Assembly (NCBI GenBank): GCA_009928665.1
Contig: SACF01000012.1
Span: 1-64,000 of the forward strand
Direction of reading: 5' to 3'
DNA length: 64,000 bases
Source of the DNA: Alphaproteobacteria bacterium
Lineage (GTDB): Bacteria > Bacteroidota > Bacteroidia > Bacteroidales > FEN-979
Below are positions 1 to 7,568 of the stretch, piece by piece. How positions within the stretch are numbered: the first letter of the stretch is position 1; each line of letters opens with the position of its first letter. Under the pieces are notes generated by a model. That model saw nothing but the letters and a program-made list of their open reading frames with translations, was not told the origin of the DNA and did no database searches. The position numbers and the translations under genes were made by a program.

Positions 1-38
1 CAAGCTGAGGGTCGTGGGTTCGATCCCCATTTACCGCT
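1..38 (+). tRNA. 3' part of a tRNA-Gly, probably anticodon GCC (5' end outside window)
   Basis: Bases 14-18 and 26-30 form a five-pair T stem around the loop TTCGATC. Bases 31-37 (TTACCGC) are the 3' acceptor strand, implying a 5' strand GCGGTAA, followed by discriminator T38. If the variable loop is 9-13 and the anticodon 3' stem is 4-8, position 1 is the third anticodon base, C. A U discriminator, a GCGG-type acceptor and an anticodon ending in C fit tRNA-Gly(GCC). The 5' two thirds are missing, so identity is inferred. CCA is not encoded. Confidence 0.6.
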
Positions 39-64
39 CAAACACTTTTTCACTTACTTGCACT

Positions 65-100
65 GAAAAGCCCCGGATAACAGAACTTTCGGGGCTTTTC
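65..100 (+). terminator. Rho-independent terminator after tRNA-Gly
   Basis: A perfect 11-bp inverted repeat (65-75 with 90-100, GAAAAGCCCCG / CGGGGCTTTTC) encloses a 14-base loop and ends in a T-rich tail. It lies 27 bases downstream of the tRNA and is well placed to end its transcript. Confidence 0.8.
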
Positions 101-155
101 TTATTTCGGAACTAAAAGTGCATTTTGAAGGTACATTGAATTCGCGGGCTGTCGG

Positions 156-306
156 ACCCTTAACCTGGACTGTCCGAATGATCCCGCCATCATTGGTTTT
201 CAGAATGGATCCGGTGGCTCTCACCACCAATTAATTCTGTTTCGGGATCCTCTTCTTTCCAAACAGACCTTACTTTCCTGTTTTCAAATTCTTTCACGGT
301 GTTCAT
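156..306 (-). pseudogene. Degraded coding remnants (BRO-N-like start; BNR/Asp-box-like fragment)
   Basis: The 478 bases between the tRNA and the next gene hold no intact gene, but two short minus-strand frames resemble protein families. An ATG at 306 opens a 38-codon frame (to 190) whose start contains FENRKVRSVWKEE, much like the N-terminus of BRO-N / antirepressor-type proteins (usually F-E-x-x-K-[VI]-R-x-x-W-x-E-E), but it stops early. In another frame, about 230-156, ATGSILKTNDGG resembles a BNR/Ycf48-type repeat with the usual Trp replaced by Arg. I infer decayed fragments of one or two lost genes. The matches are short and could be chance. Confidence 0.35.
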
Positions 307-453
307 AGCTTTTTCCCCGTTTATACCCCGGAATGGCAAGAGATGATACCCTGTTCACCGGAAGTTTTCAACCATCGCGATCTTTTCTTCTGTGAGTTTA
401 AGTGTCCTCGAAACCAGTAATAAGCGCAATTTTTTTAATGATTTTAAAATTGC

Positions 454-486
454 TTTGCGTTTTTATTATAGTGCAGTATAAATTTG
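454..486 (+). promoter_or_regulatory. Bacteroidota-type promoter for the 518 gene
   Basis: TTTG at 454-457 is followed after 21 bases by TAAATTTG at 479-486, matching the -33 TTTG / -7 TAnnTTTG consensus used by the Bacteroidota primary sigma factor. The start codon is 31 bases further on. Confidence 0.6.
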
Positions 487-517
487 CAGTTGAAATTCAA
501 ACTTAAATCAAAGCATC

Positions 518-1090
518 ATGAAAAAAGTCATCATTGGCGCATTGGTCGGAACCCTGATCTATTTCGGATTCCAGACCACCATGTGGGTGGGAGGGTTCCA
601 CAAGAATTTCTACACCCATGCAAAACAACAGGATACGATTCTCGAATTTTTATCCCGGACCCTTCCTGCCGAAGGGATGTACATGATGCCCATGGCCGAT
701 CAGAATAGTACTGACTTCAAGGCCCGCCAGCAGGAGCTGGAGAAAACCATGATCGGGAATCCCTGGGCGATGGTGTTCTTTCATCCCGCGATGACGGACT
801 TTTCGATAGGAACGATGATCAAAGGGATCCTGTTCGCATTCCTCACCGCCTTTATCGCGGCTTTTATCATGTACATGGGAAAATTCCCCTGTTTCTGGTC
901 GCGCTTTACCGTATCGATGTTGTTCGCGGTCTTCGCCATGTTACAGGGTGCGTTAGCCTTTATGAACTGGTGGGAGTTTCCCTGGAGCTTTATCAGAACA
1001 CAGGTTATAGATCTGACGATCGGGTGGGGACTCGCATCCTTATGGCTGGGCTGGTTTGTGAAGCCGAGGGAGCAGGATACTGGTAAATGA
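518..1090 (+). CDS. Small multi-pass membrane protein, function unknown
   Basis: 190 residues. A hydrophobic N-terminal segment (about 4-23) could be a signal anchor. Residues 24-105 form a soluble stretch rich in Met and Gln, and three more hydrophobic segments lie at about 107-128, 133-155 and 165-182. The general plan, a short N-terminal helix, an extracytoplasmic loop and C-terminal helices, resembles a small conserved Bacteroidota family that I cannot name. The start is supported by a good promoter (454-486) and a short leader. It ends one base before the stop of the convergent gene at 1092. No catalytic motif is visible, so no function is proposed. Confidence 0.75.
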   Translation: MKKVIIGALVGTLIYFGFQTTMWVGGFHKNFYTHAKQQDTILEFLSRTLPAEGMYMMPMADQNSTDFKARQQELEKTMIGNPWAMVFFHPAMTDFSIGTMIKGILFAFLTAFIAAFIMYMGKFPCFWSRFTVSMLFAVFAMLQGALAFMNWWEFPWSFIRTQVIDLTIGWGLASLWLGWFVKPREQDTGK

Positions 1091-1091
1091 C

Positions 1092-2255
1092 TTATCGCCT
1101 GGAGGATTTAAACACCACAAACTCCCCGTCGATCAACTCCTGAACCACCGGTGGATGGACGGGGTCCCGGTTTCCGTCGAACGAGAACATTCCCAGTACG
1201 GTTGGCAGGTTGGCGGTGGCGGCCAGTGCATTGCGGAGGTCGGTTGAATTCAGTTGGCCTGAACGCTTCAAGGCATCGGCGAGGATGTAAATGGCGGCAT
1301 AGGCTTGTGCCGCAAACTGGTCGGGGCGGGCGCCGTAAATGCTGATATAGTTTTCGATAAAAGCTGCGTTGCCAGGCGTTTCTTCCGTGTAGATCCAGGC
1401 GGTACCGCAGATGGCTCCCTGAGCGGCGTTCCCGGCCTGTTGCCACAGTTTGGATGTGTTGAAACTGTTACCACCCAAAAAACGGATGTCGTCGGGAATT
1501 CCCAGGTTCCGCGCCTGAACCATGAACCGCGAGGCTTCGTTGACCAGCGCGGCAACCACAATGATATCGGGGCCGGATGCCTTGATTCGGTTGATCAGAT
1601 CTGTGAACTGGTAATCACCTTTATGAACCGTTTCGGTAGCGACGATGCTCACACCCGTTGTGGATTCGAGGGCGCTTTTAAACGAATTGTAGGCTCCCAG
1701 TGTATAGGGATCATCATCCCCGTAAACGACGGCGACTTTCGAATATTTAAGAGCATCGTGGGTAATCTGCACCGTGTTGGGGATCACAGCCGATTCGGGA
1801 AGACTGTTCCGGAAAATATAATCACCCATACCGGTGATTCCGGGAACGGTGTTGGATATCCCCATGACCACCACCTTCCGGTTCTGTGCGATTGTATCGG
1901 CGGCAAAAGCTGAGTTTGAGGAGGTCGGTCCGATGATTGCCATGACTTTTCGGGTGTTGATCAGCTCCAGAAATACGCCCCGGCAGGTATCGGGTACGGA
2001 GCGGTCATCCAGAATATAGGGCGTGATCTTTTTCCCGGGGAGCAGCGATTTGTTGTTGATCTCCGAAATGGCGAGCAGGATGCCGTTTTGCTGAATCGGC
2101 CCGTAAGGACTGAAGGATCCGGTAAGTGAGACCACGACCCCTATTGGGATTTCAGTAGGCGTGGGCTCCGGATCAGAATTTTTCCCGGAACATCCCATGA
2201 TAAAAATGACACATATTGAAAGAATATACAACAGCGCTTTATCAAGGTAATTCAT
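1092..2255 (-). CDS. Lipoprotein substrate-binding protein, branched-chain amino acid ABC receptor type (Peripla_BP_6)
   Basis: 387 residues from the chosen ATG at 2255. The N-terminus is a lipoprotein signal ending in a lipobox (IMGC), after which a Pro/Glu-rich linker leads to a two-lobed type I periplasmic binding fold: IGVVVSLTGSFSPYG opens lobe 1, and IGPTSS and AVVYGDDDPYT are typical LivJ/LivK-type elements. It should bind a small ligand (amino acid or related) outside the inner membrane. No permease or ATPase genes of the Liv type are adjacent, so it may work with a distant transporter or as a sensor input. The frame is open to an ATG at 2360, but that adds 35 residues before the signal peptide and spans the -7 box at 2320-2327, so I reject it. 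Confidence 0.85.
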   Translation of the reverse strand: MNYLDKALLYILSICVIFIMGCSGKNSDPEPTPTEIPIGVVVSLTGSFSPYGPIQQNGILLAISEINNKSLLPGKKITPYILDDRSVPDTCRGVFLELINTRKVMAIIGPTSSNSAFAADTIAQNRKVVVMGISNTVPGITGMGDYIFRNSLPESAVIPNTVQITHDALKYSKVAVVYGDDDPYTLGAYNSFKSALESTTGVSIVATETVHKGDYQFTDLINRIKASGPDIIVVAALVNEASRFMVQARNLGIPDDIRFLGGNSFNTSKLWQQAGNAAQGAICGTAWIYTEETPGNAAFIENYISIYGARPDQFAAQAYAAIYILADALKRSGQLNSTDLRNALAATANLPTVLGMFSFDGNRDPVHPPVVQELIDGEFVVFKSSRR

Positions 2256-2319
2256 ATCGTTGGTGTTGTTGTATTTACGAACACATCCCTGTGGTCGTTT
2301 CCTGCCGCCCCAGGTTCCG

Positions 2320-2327
2320 CAAAGATA
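2320..2327 (-). promoter_or_regulatory. -7 box TATCTTTG for the binding-protein lipoprotein
   Basis: Read on the minus strand this is TATCTTTG, an exact TAnnTTTG, 65 bases before the ATG at 2255. No clear TTTG -33 element is seen. Confidence 0.45.
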
Positions 2328-2408
2328 GACGTTCTTTTTTTCTGAAAATCGGGTTATCAATAGTTTTTACCGGCTTTTGAAAAGTGGTCAAAGCTTCTTA
2401 GTTTTACA

Positions 2409-3593
2409 GTGTTGAAAACGTTTTTTTTAATCACCGGGTTGATACTTCTGATTCCGATGCTGGTTATTTCGCAGGAATCAGCAGAACGTTCGTGGAAGCT
2501 CAAGGGTTATCTTGATGATATGCAGATGGTTCAGTTTCCTGCAGTGGATGATCCATGGACCTTCGACAATGAGATTCACAACCGCTTTGATTTTACCTGG
2601 AATCCGGCGAAGGTGTTCGGAATGGGAGTCGGGTTGCGGACCCGGTTTATTTTCGGTCAGTCGCTGACCGCGAATCCGGCATACAAAGGAGCTCTTTTTA
2701 ATGACAACGGTTTGGTAAACATGACCTGGGATCTCTGGTCATCAGCTTCCGCTGCCCTTTTAACCCAATTTGACCGGGCATGGATTTCGGGAACTTTTGG
2801 AAAATTCCAGATAACTGCGGGTCGTCAACGGATCAACTGGGGGCAAACCCTGGTCTGGAATCCCAACGACCTGTTCAACACCTATTCCTATTTTGACGTC
2901 GATTACCCTGAACGTCCGGGAAGCGATGCAATCCGCCTCCAGGTTTATCCTTCAGCGACTTCCGTGTTGGAACTTGCGGCCAAGTTAAATTCAAAGGGGA
3001 AACTGACCTGTGCGGCCCTGGGCAGGTTCAACACGGGAGGATTTGACGTTCAGTTTCTGGCCGGGCTTGTAGATGACCAGGATTATGTCGTCGGCGCCGG
3101 CTGGTCGGGTAACATCTCCGGCGCCGCGTTCCGGGGCGAGGTTAATTATTATCAGCCCAAGAATAACTGGAATGATACCTCGGGGGTGTTACTCGCAACC
3201 ATCGGAGCGGATTACACTTTTTCAAATTCGCTTGCCCTGACGTTTCAGGTACTTTACAACCAGCTCCCCGCCGGTTACCGCCCCGAAAGTATGGTAAACG
3301 TGTACCAGGCTCCTCCCACGCCAAAATTGTTATCCTTTGCCGAATGGAATATTTTTCTGATGGGATCCTACCCGGTCACCCCGCTTTTCGATGTTTCCCT
3401 GGCAACCATGTATTTTCCCGACCTTGCCGGGTATTTCGTCGGACCGACCTTGAATTACAATGTCAGGCAAAATATCGACCTGAGTCTGTTTATTCAGTAT
3501 TTTAACGGTCGCTTTAAAAGTCCTGATCCTTTGATGGAAAATGTTTACTTCAAATCATTCCTGGGAACTTTCCGCGTGAAATGGAGCTTTTAA
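2409..3593 (+). CDS. Outer-membrane beta-barrel protein, first gene of an ABC export-type operon
   Basis: 394 residues with a signal peptide (LILLIPMLVISQ, cleavage after about residue 21) followed by alternating aromatic beta strands and a terminal Phe (VKWSF), the usual mark of an outer-membrane barrel. The strand content (GRQRINWGQTLVWNPNDLFN region) recalls alginate-export/DUF1302-like barrels, but I do not assign a family. The start is GTG at 2409, with TTG at 2412 possible. It directly precedes a LolA-like gene, two MacB/FtsX-type permeases and an ATPase, all co-directional within 10 bases or less. I infer that it is the outer-membrane partner of that system, acting as exit channel or lipid/lipoprotein receptor. 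Confidence 0.75.
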   Translation: MLKTFFLITGLILLIPMLVISQESAERSWKLKGYLDDMQMVQFPAVDDPWTFDNEIHNRFDFTWNPAKVFGMGVGLRTRFIFGQSLTANPAYKGALFNDNGLVNMTWDLWSSASAALLTQFDRAWISGTFGKFQITAGRQRINWGQTLVWNPNDLFNTYSYFDVDYPERPGSDAIRLQVYPSATSVLELAAKLNSKGKLTCAALGRFNTGGFDVQFLAGLVDDQDYVVGAGWSGNISGAAFRGEVNYYQPKNNWNDTSGVLLATIGADYTFSNSLALTFQVLYNQLPAGYRPESMVNVYQAPPTPKLLSFAEWNIFLMGSYPVTPLFDVSLATMYFPDLAGYFVGPTLNYNVRQNIDLSLFIQYFNGRFKSPDPLMENVYFKSFLGTFRVKWSF

Positions 3594-3632
3594 ATGAATG
3601 CAGAAGTTGTTTGTACTAATATCAAAAGTCGT

Positions 3633-4379
3633 ATGTTAAACAGAATAGGGTGTCTGCTGCTTTTTTTAGCGTGTGTAACTTGCGGCTTCCCGCAGGATGC
3701 AACAGAAATTGTAAAGAAGGCCGATGATCTGATGCAGGGAGTTACCAGCGAAAGTGAAATGGAGATGACCATTGTGCGTCCGGATTGGCAGCGATCGGTC
3801 ACTTTTAAAAGCTGGGGAAAGGGAAGGAACCTTTCGATGACCCTGATCACCGCCCCGCCAAAGGAGAGCGGGCAGTCGTTTCTGAAACTTGGCAACGACA
3901 TGTGGAGCTGGAATCCGACCATCAACCGGATGATCAAGCTGCCGCCTTCCATGATGTCGCAGGGCTGGATGGGATCGGATTACACCAACGATGACATCCT
4001 GAAAGAATCATCCGTAGTGATGGACTATACCCATGCAATTATCGGAACCGAAATGGTTTCGGGTTATTCCTGTTACAAGATCGAACTCATTCCCAAGGAA
4101 AATGCCGCAGTTGTCTGGGGAAAAATTCATCTGTGGATCAGTAAAGATGCGTATTACGAGCTGAGGGCCGTCTATTTCGATGAAGACGGGAACCGTGTGA
4201 AGACCCATCTGCTTTCGGAAATAAAATTCATGTATGACCGGAAGATCCCGACCTGTTTTGAGATCATCCCGGAGGATAAACCCAAACAGAAGACCATCGT
4301 GAAAATACGCAGTGCCAAATTTAATATTCCCATACCAGATGCTTTTTTTTCACAGCAACGAATGAAAAATCTGAAATAA
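3633..4379 (+). CDS. LolA-like outer-membrane lipoprotein-sorting protein (COG2834 type)
   Basis: 248 residues from the ATG at 3633. A hydrophobic leader (LLLFLACVTCG) is followed by a LolA/LppX-like half-barrel sequence: early helix with DDLMQGV, then MEMTIVRP, a basic SWGKGRN turn, and LGNDMWSWNP...IKLPPSMMSQGWMGSDYTNDD, typical of the COG2834 proteins found beside RND or ABC exporters. It probably carries a hydrophobic ligand across the periplasm for the adjacent permeases. An in-frame ATG at 3594 overlaps the previous stop (TAAATG) and would add 13 residues before the signal peptide; translation coupling there is possible. Whether TCG acts as a lipobox is unclear, since Thr before Cys is atypical. 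Confidence 0.8.
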   Translation: MLNRIGCLLLFLACVTCGFPQDATEIVKKADDLMQGVTSESEMEMTIVRPDWQRSVTFKSWGKGRNLSMTLITAPPKESGQSFLKLGNDMWSWNPTINRMIKLPPSMMSQGWMGSDYTNDDILKESSVVMDYTHAIIGTEMVSGYSCYKIELIPKENAAVVWGKIHLWISKDAYYELRAVYFDEDGNRVKTHLLSEIKFMYDRKIPTCFEIIPEDKPKQKTIVKIRSAKFNIPIPDAFFSQQRMKNLK

Positions 4380-4383
4380 TTCC

Positions 4384-5604
4384 ATGGAACTACTCACCCT
4401 GGCCTGGCGAAACCTGTGGCGAAACAAGCGCAGGACGTTGATCACCGCGACCTCGGTGTTCTTCGCGATCTGGTTTGCACTGATCATGCGGGCATTTCAA
4501 CTGGGTAGTTATGAGTTGATGGTGAACAACATCGTACATGCCTATTCCGGGTATTTCCAGCTTCATGCAAAGGGTTACTGGAATGAGCAGGTATTGAACA
4601 ACAGCTTTGTCAATGATCCGACACTGAATCAGATATTGGATTCGCTGCCGGGATCGTCGGGTTACACCGTCAGGCTGGAATCGTTTGCATTGGCTTCATC
4701 CGGGTTGCAAACCCGGGGCGTGCTGGTGAACGGGGTGCATCCGGAGGATGAAAACGGTCTTACCTCCCTGAAAAGGAAGCTGGTAAGGGGAATATATCTT
4801 ACACCGGCCGATTCAGGCGCTCTCGTATCGGAACGGCTGGCCGGTTACCTGAAAATCAGGATTGGCGACACCCTTGTCATCATCGGTCAGGGCTATCACG
4901 GAAACAGCGCTGCCGGTGTGTTCCCCGTCAAAGGGATTGTAAGGTTTCCTTCGCCCGACCTCGACGGCAGGTTGGTGTACCTTAGCCTGGAAGCCGCGCA
5001 GAACCTGTTCAGCGCCGACGGCATGGTCACCTCTGTTGCATTTAACGTGATGGATCCTTTGCGGTATTCAAAGGTTGCTGAAACTCTGAGAAGGAAAACA
5101 GATCCCGCCGTTTATGAAGTGATGACGTGGGAGGAGATGATGCCGGATGTGGTGCAGCAAATCCGGGCCGACAGCGCCTCAGGGCTGATAATGCTCGGGA
5201 TTCTGTACATGATCGTGGGGTTTGGAATTTTCGGAACCATGCTGATGATGCTCAATGAGCGCATGCGGGAGTTCGGCATGATGATCGCGGTAGGGATGCA
5301 GAAAAGACAATTGATGTGGATCTTGGTTGCAGAGACCTTCCTGCTGGGAATCTTGGGAATCGTTACCGGCGTTCTTGCTGCTTTACCGCTGATTTATTAT
5401 TTCTATATACACCCGATTCCACTGACCGGCGAACTGGCCGAATCCACCATCCGGATGGGATTTGAGCCCTCGATGCCGACGGCGTGGGCACCCGATTATT
5501 TCATCGCCCAATCGGTGATCGTGTTGCTGATCATCATGGTAGTGATGCTGTTGCCGGTGATGCGGGTCCGACGGCTGAATGTTATCAACGCAATCCGACG
5601 TTAA
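4384..5604 (+). CDS. ABC transporter permease, MacB/LolC/FtsX type
   Basis: 406 residues. Topology is the MacB-like plan: one TM helix near the N-terminus (about 18-40), a large periplasmic domain (about 45-265), then three TM helices (about 270-295, 312-345, 375-397). The N-terminus (LAWRNLWRNKRRTLIT) is the conserved amphipathic element of these permeases, and EFGMMIAVGMQKRQL just after the second TM is the coupling-helix region that contacts the ATPase. It lies 4 bases after the LolA-like gene and 9 bases before a paralogous permease, suggesting a LolCDE-like heterodimer. Substrate is unknown; with an adjacent LolA-like protein, a lipid or lipoprotein is a reasonable inference. Confidence 0.85.
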   Translation: MELLTLAWRNLWRNKRRTLITATSVFFAIWFALIMRAFQLGSYELMVNNIVHAYSGYFQLHAKGYWNEQVLNNSFVNDPTLNQILDSLPGSSGYTVRLESFALASSGLQTRGVLVNGVHPEDENGLTSLKRKLVRGIYLTPADSGALVSERLAGYLKIRIGDTLVIIGQGYHGNSAAGVFPVKGIVRFPSPDLDGRLVYLSLEAAQNLFSADGMVTSVAFNVMDPLRYSKVAETLRRKTDPAVYEVMTWEEMMPDVVQQIRADSASGLIMLGILYMIVGFGIFGTMLMMLNERMREFGMMIAVGMQKRQLMWILVAETFLLGILGIVTGVLAALPLIYYFYIHPIPLTGELAESTIRMGFEPSMPTAWAPDYFIAQSVIVLLIIMVVMLLPVMRVRRLNVINAIRR

Positions 5605-5613
5605 ACGAAACGT

Positions 5614-6840
5614 ATGATCTGGAGTGTAGCTTGGAAAAATATCTGGAGAAACAGGATGCGAAGCCTGGTGGTGGTCATGGCAATAGCCCTTGGGCTCCTC
5701 GGTGGCATATTCTCTTCGGCGGTGCTCAAAGGCACCAGCGATCAGCGCGTACGGGAAGCGGTGAGCCGGGAGACCTCCCATCTGCAACTTCACAATCCAA
5801 AGTATATCGAAGATCAGGAGGTGACCTATTTTATCGGAACGGGCTATAAGCCAATTACTGCTGTGTTGGATACCATCCGATCGGTAGAAGCCTGGTCGCC
5901 GCGTGTGAAGTTCATGGCGATGGCCGGGAGTGCCAATGCCGGGATCGGTGTCATGGTTAACGGGATCGACCCGGACCTTGAACGGCAGGTAACGGAGATC
6001 CATTCACTGATTTGCGATACTTGCGGGGGATGGTTCAAGGGCGGGAGGGGCGTCCCCGTTGTGGTTGGACAGGCGTTGGTAAAGAAGCTGAAGGTCCGAC
6101 TGAATTCAAAGATCATCCTTACTTTTCAGGATATGCAGGGGAACCTGACTGGCGGCGCATTCCGGATCTGCGGGATTTACCGGACCAGTAATTCTGTTTT
6201 CGATGAAATGAATGTCTTTGTAGGCCGATCTGATATTTGTACGTTGCTCGGGGCCGACAGTTTGTTAAGTCATGAAATCGCGGTCAGGATGAAAGATCCC
6301 GATGAAACTGCCCGGGTTCAGAAACTGTTGCAATTCACTTTCCCGGACCTGAAAGTGCAGAACTGGAAAGAGATTGATCCCATACTGGGTATGCTTAATG
6401 ACTTTATGGATTTATGGCTTTATCTGTTCATGGGTATCATTTTGCTGGCGCTGGGTTTTGGAATTGTCAACACCATGTTGATGGCCATTCTGGAGCGTAC
6501 CCGTGAGCTGGGCATGCTGGCCGCGATCGGCATGAATAAGTTCCGCCTCTTCCTGATGATCATGCTCGAGTCGGTATTTCTGTCGCTGACCGGAGGGATC
6601 ATCGGGATAATCCTTGCAACGGGCCTCACCGTGTATACAAGACATACCGGGATAAACCTGGGATCCTTTGCCGAAGGCTTTGAAAAAATCGGGTACAACC
6701 CGGTGCTTTATCCTTCGTTGGATCCGTATTTCTTTATCAACCTGACCATTCTTGTGATCTTTACCGGTATACTGGCCTCTCTGTACCCCGCGCGTCAAGC
6801 GTTGCGTCTCAGGCCGGCCGATGCAGTGCGTAACGAATAA
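5614..6840 (+). CDS. ABC transporter permease, MacB/LolE/FtsX type
   Basis: 408 residues, similar in length and layout to its neighbour: N-terminal VAWKNIWRNRMRSL element and first TM (about 16-38), periplasmic domain, and three C-terminal TM helices beginning at WLYLFMGIILLALGFGI. ELGMLAAIGMNKFRL is the coupling helix, and the protein ends in the RLRPADAVR motif common at the end of FtsX-family permeases. It should pair with the 4384 product over the ATPase encoded 9 bases downstream. The two permeases are clearly related but well diverged, so this is an old duplication as in LolC/LolE. Confidence 0.85.
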   Translation: MIWSVAWKNIWRNRMRSLVVVMAIALGLLGGIFSSAVLKGTSDQRVREAVSRETSHLQLHNPKYIEDQEVTYFIGTGYKPITAVLDTIRSVEAWSPRVKFMAMAGSANAGIGVMVNGIDPDLERQVTEIHSLICDTCGGWFKGGRGVPVVVGQALVKKLKVRLNSKIILTFQDMQGNLTGGAFRICGIYRTSNSVFDEMNVFVGRSDICTLLGADSLLSHEIAVRMKDPDETARVQKLLQFTFPDLKVQNWKEIDPILGMLNDFMDLWLYLFMGIILLALGFGIVNTMLMAILERTRELGMLAAIGMNKFRLFLMIMLESVFLSLTGGIIGIILATGLTVYTRHTGINLGSFAEGFEKIGYNPVLYPSLDPYFFINLTILVIFTGILASLYPARQALRLRPADAVRNE

Positions 6841-6849
6841 CCATCAACC

Positions 6850-7551
6850 ATGAGTATCATTGCCATTGAAAACCTGGAAAAAAGCTACCACGATTCGGAG
6901 ATTGAGGTTCGTGCCCTGAATGGGATCAACCTGAATTTTGAAGAGGGGGAATTCACTGCGATTGTCGGACCGTCGGGATCGGGAAAAACGACCCTGCTGA
7001 ACATGATCGGGGGACTGGATAAACCGGATCGCGGTACCATCCTGATCGGCGGGAATGACATTACCCGGCTAAGCAGCAGGAAACTGATCGATTTCAGGCT
7101 TCGGAACATCGGTTTTGTCTTTCAGTCGTACAACCTGATCCCGGTTCTTACGGCAATGGAAAATGTGGAATTCATCATGCACCTTCAGAAAATTCCACGG
7201 GCTGACCGCGAGAAAAGGGCCATGGAATTGCTGGAGTCGGTCGGGTTGGGCGATCGGATCCACAGCCGACCCTCCAAATTATCGGGGGGTCAGCAGCAAA
7301 GGGTGGCCGTTGCGCGGGCGCTCGCCTCAAGGCCCGCTTTTATCCTGGCGGATGAGCCCACGGCGAATCTCGACTCTCAATCGACCCGGAACCTCCTCGG
7401 GATCATGGAGCGCTTGAATCATGAAGAACAGGTTACTTTCATTTTTTCCACCCACGATCAGCGTGTGGTGGAAAAAGCGCACCGGATCATCGTGCTGGAG
7501 GACGGCAAGGTAGTTACCGACCGGGGAAACATCCCGGCAGTTGAACCGTAA
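6850..7551 (+). CDS. ABC transporter ATP-binding protein, MacB/LolD family
   Basis: 233 residues, the usual LolD/MacB length. Walker A GPSGSGKTT (about 40-48), Q-loop Gln92 in FVFQSYN, signature LSGGQQQR (144-151), Walker B FILADEP (164-170) and H-loop His202 in STHD are all intact, so it should be an active ATPase. It is the last gene of the operon started at 2409, and its short C-terminus after the H-loop is typical of the family. It energises the two upstream permeases. The convergent histidine kinase ends 17 bases beyond its stop; I see no hairpin between them. Confidence 0.92.
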   Translation: MSIIAIENLEKSYHDSEIEVRALNGINLNFEEGEFTAIVGPSGSGKTTLLNMIGGLDKPDRGTILIGGNDITRLSSRKLIDFRLRNIGFVFQSYNLIPVLTAMENVEFIMHLQKIPRADREKRAMELLESVGLGDRIHSRPSKLSGGQQQRVAVARALASRPAFILADEPTANLDSQSTRNLLGIMERLNHEEQVTFIFSTHDQRVVEKAHRIIVLEDGKVVTDRGNIPAVEP

Positions 7552-7568
7552 AGATCTGGTTTTTTCGA

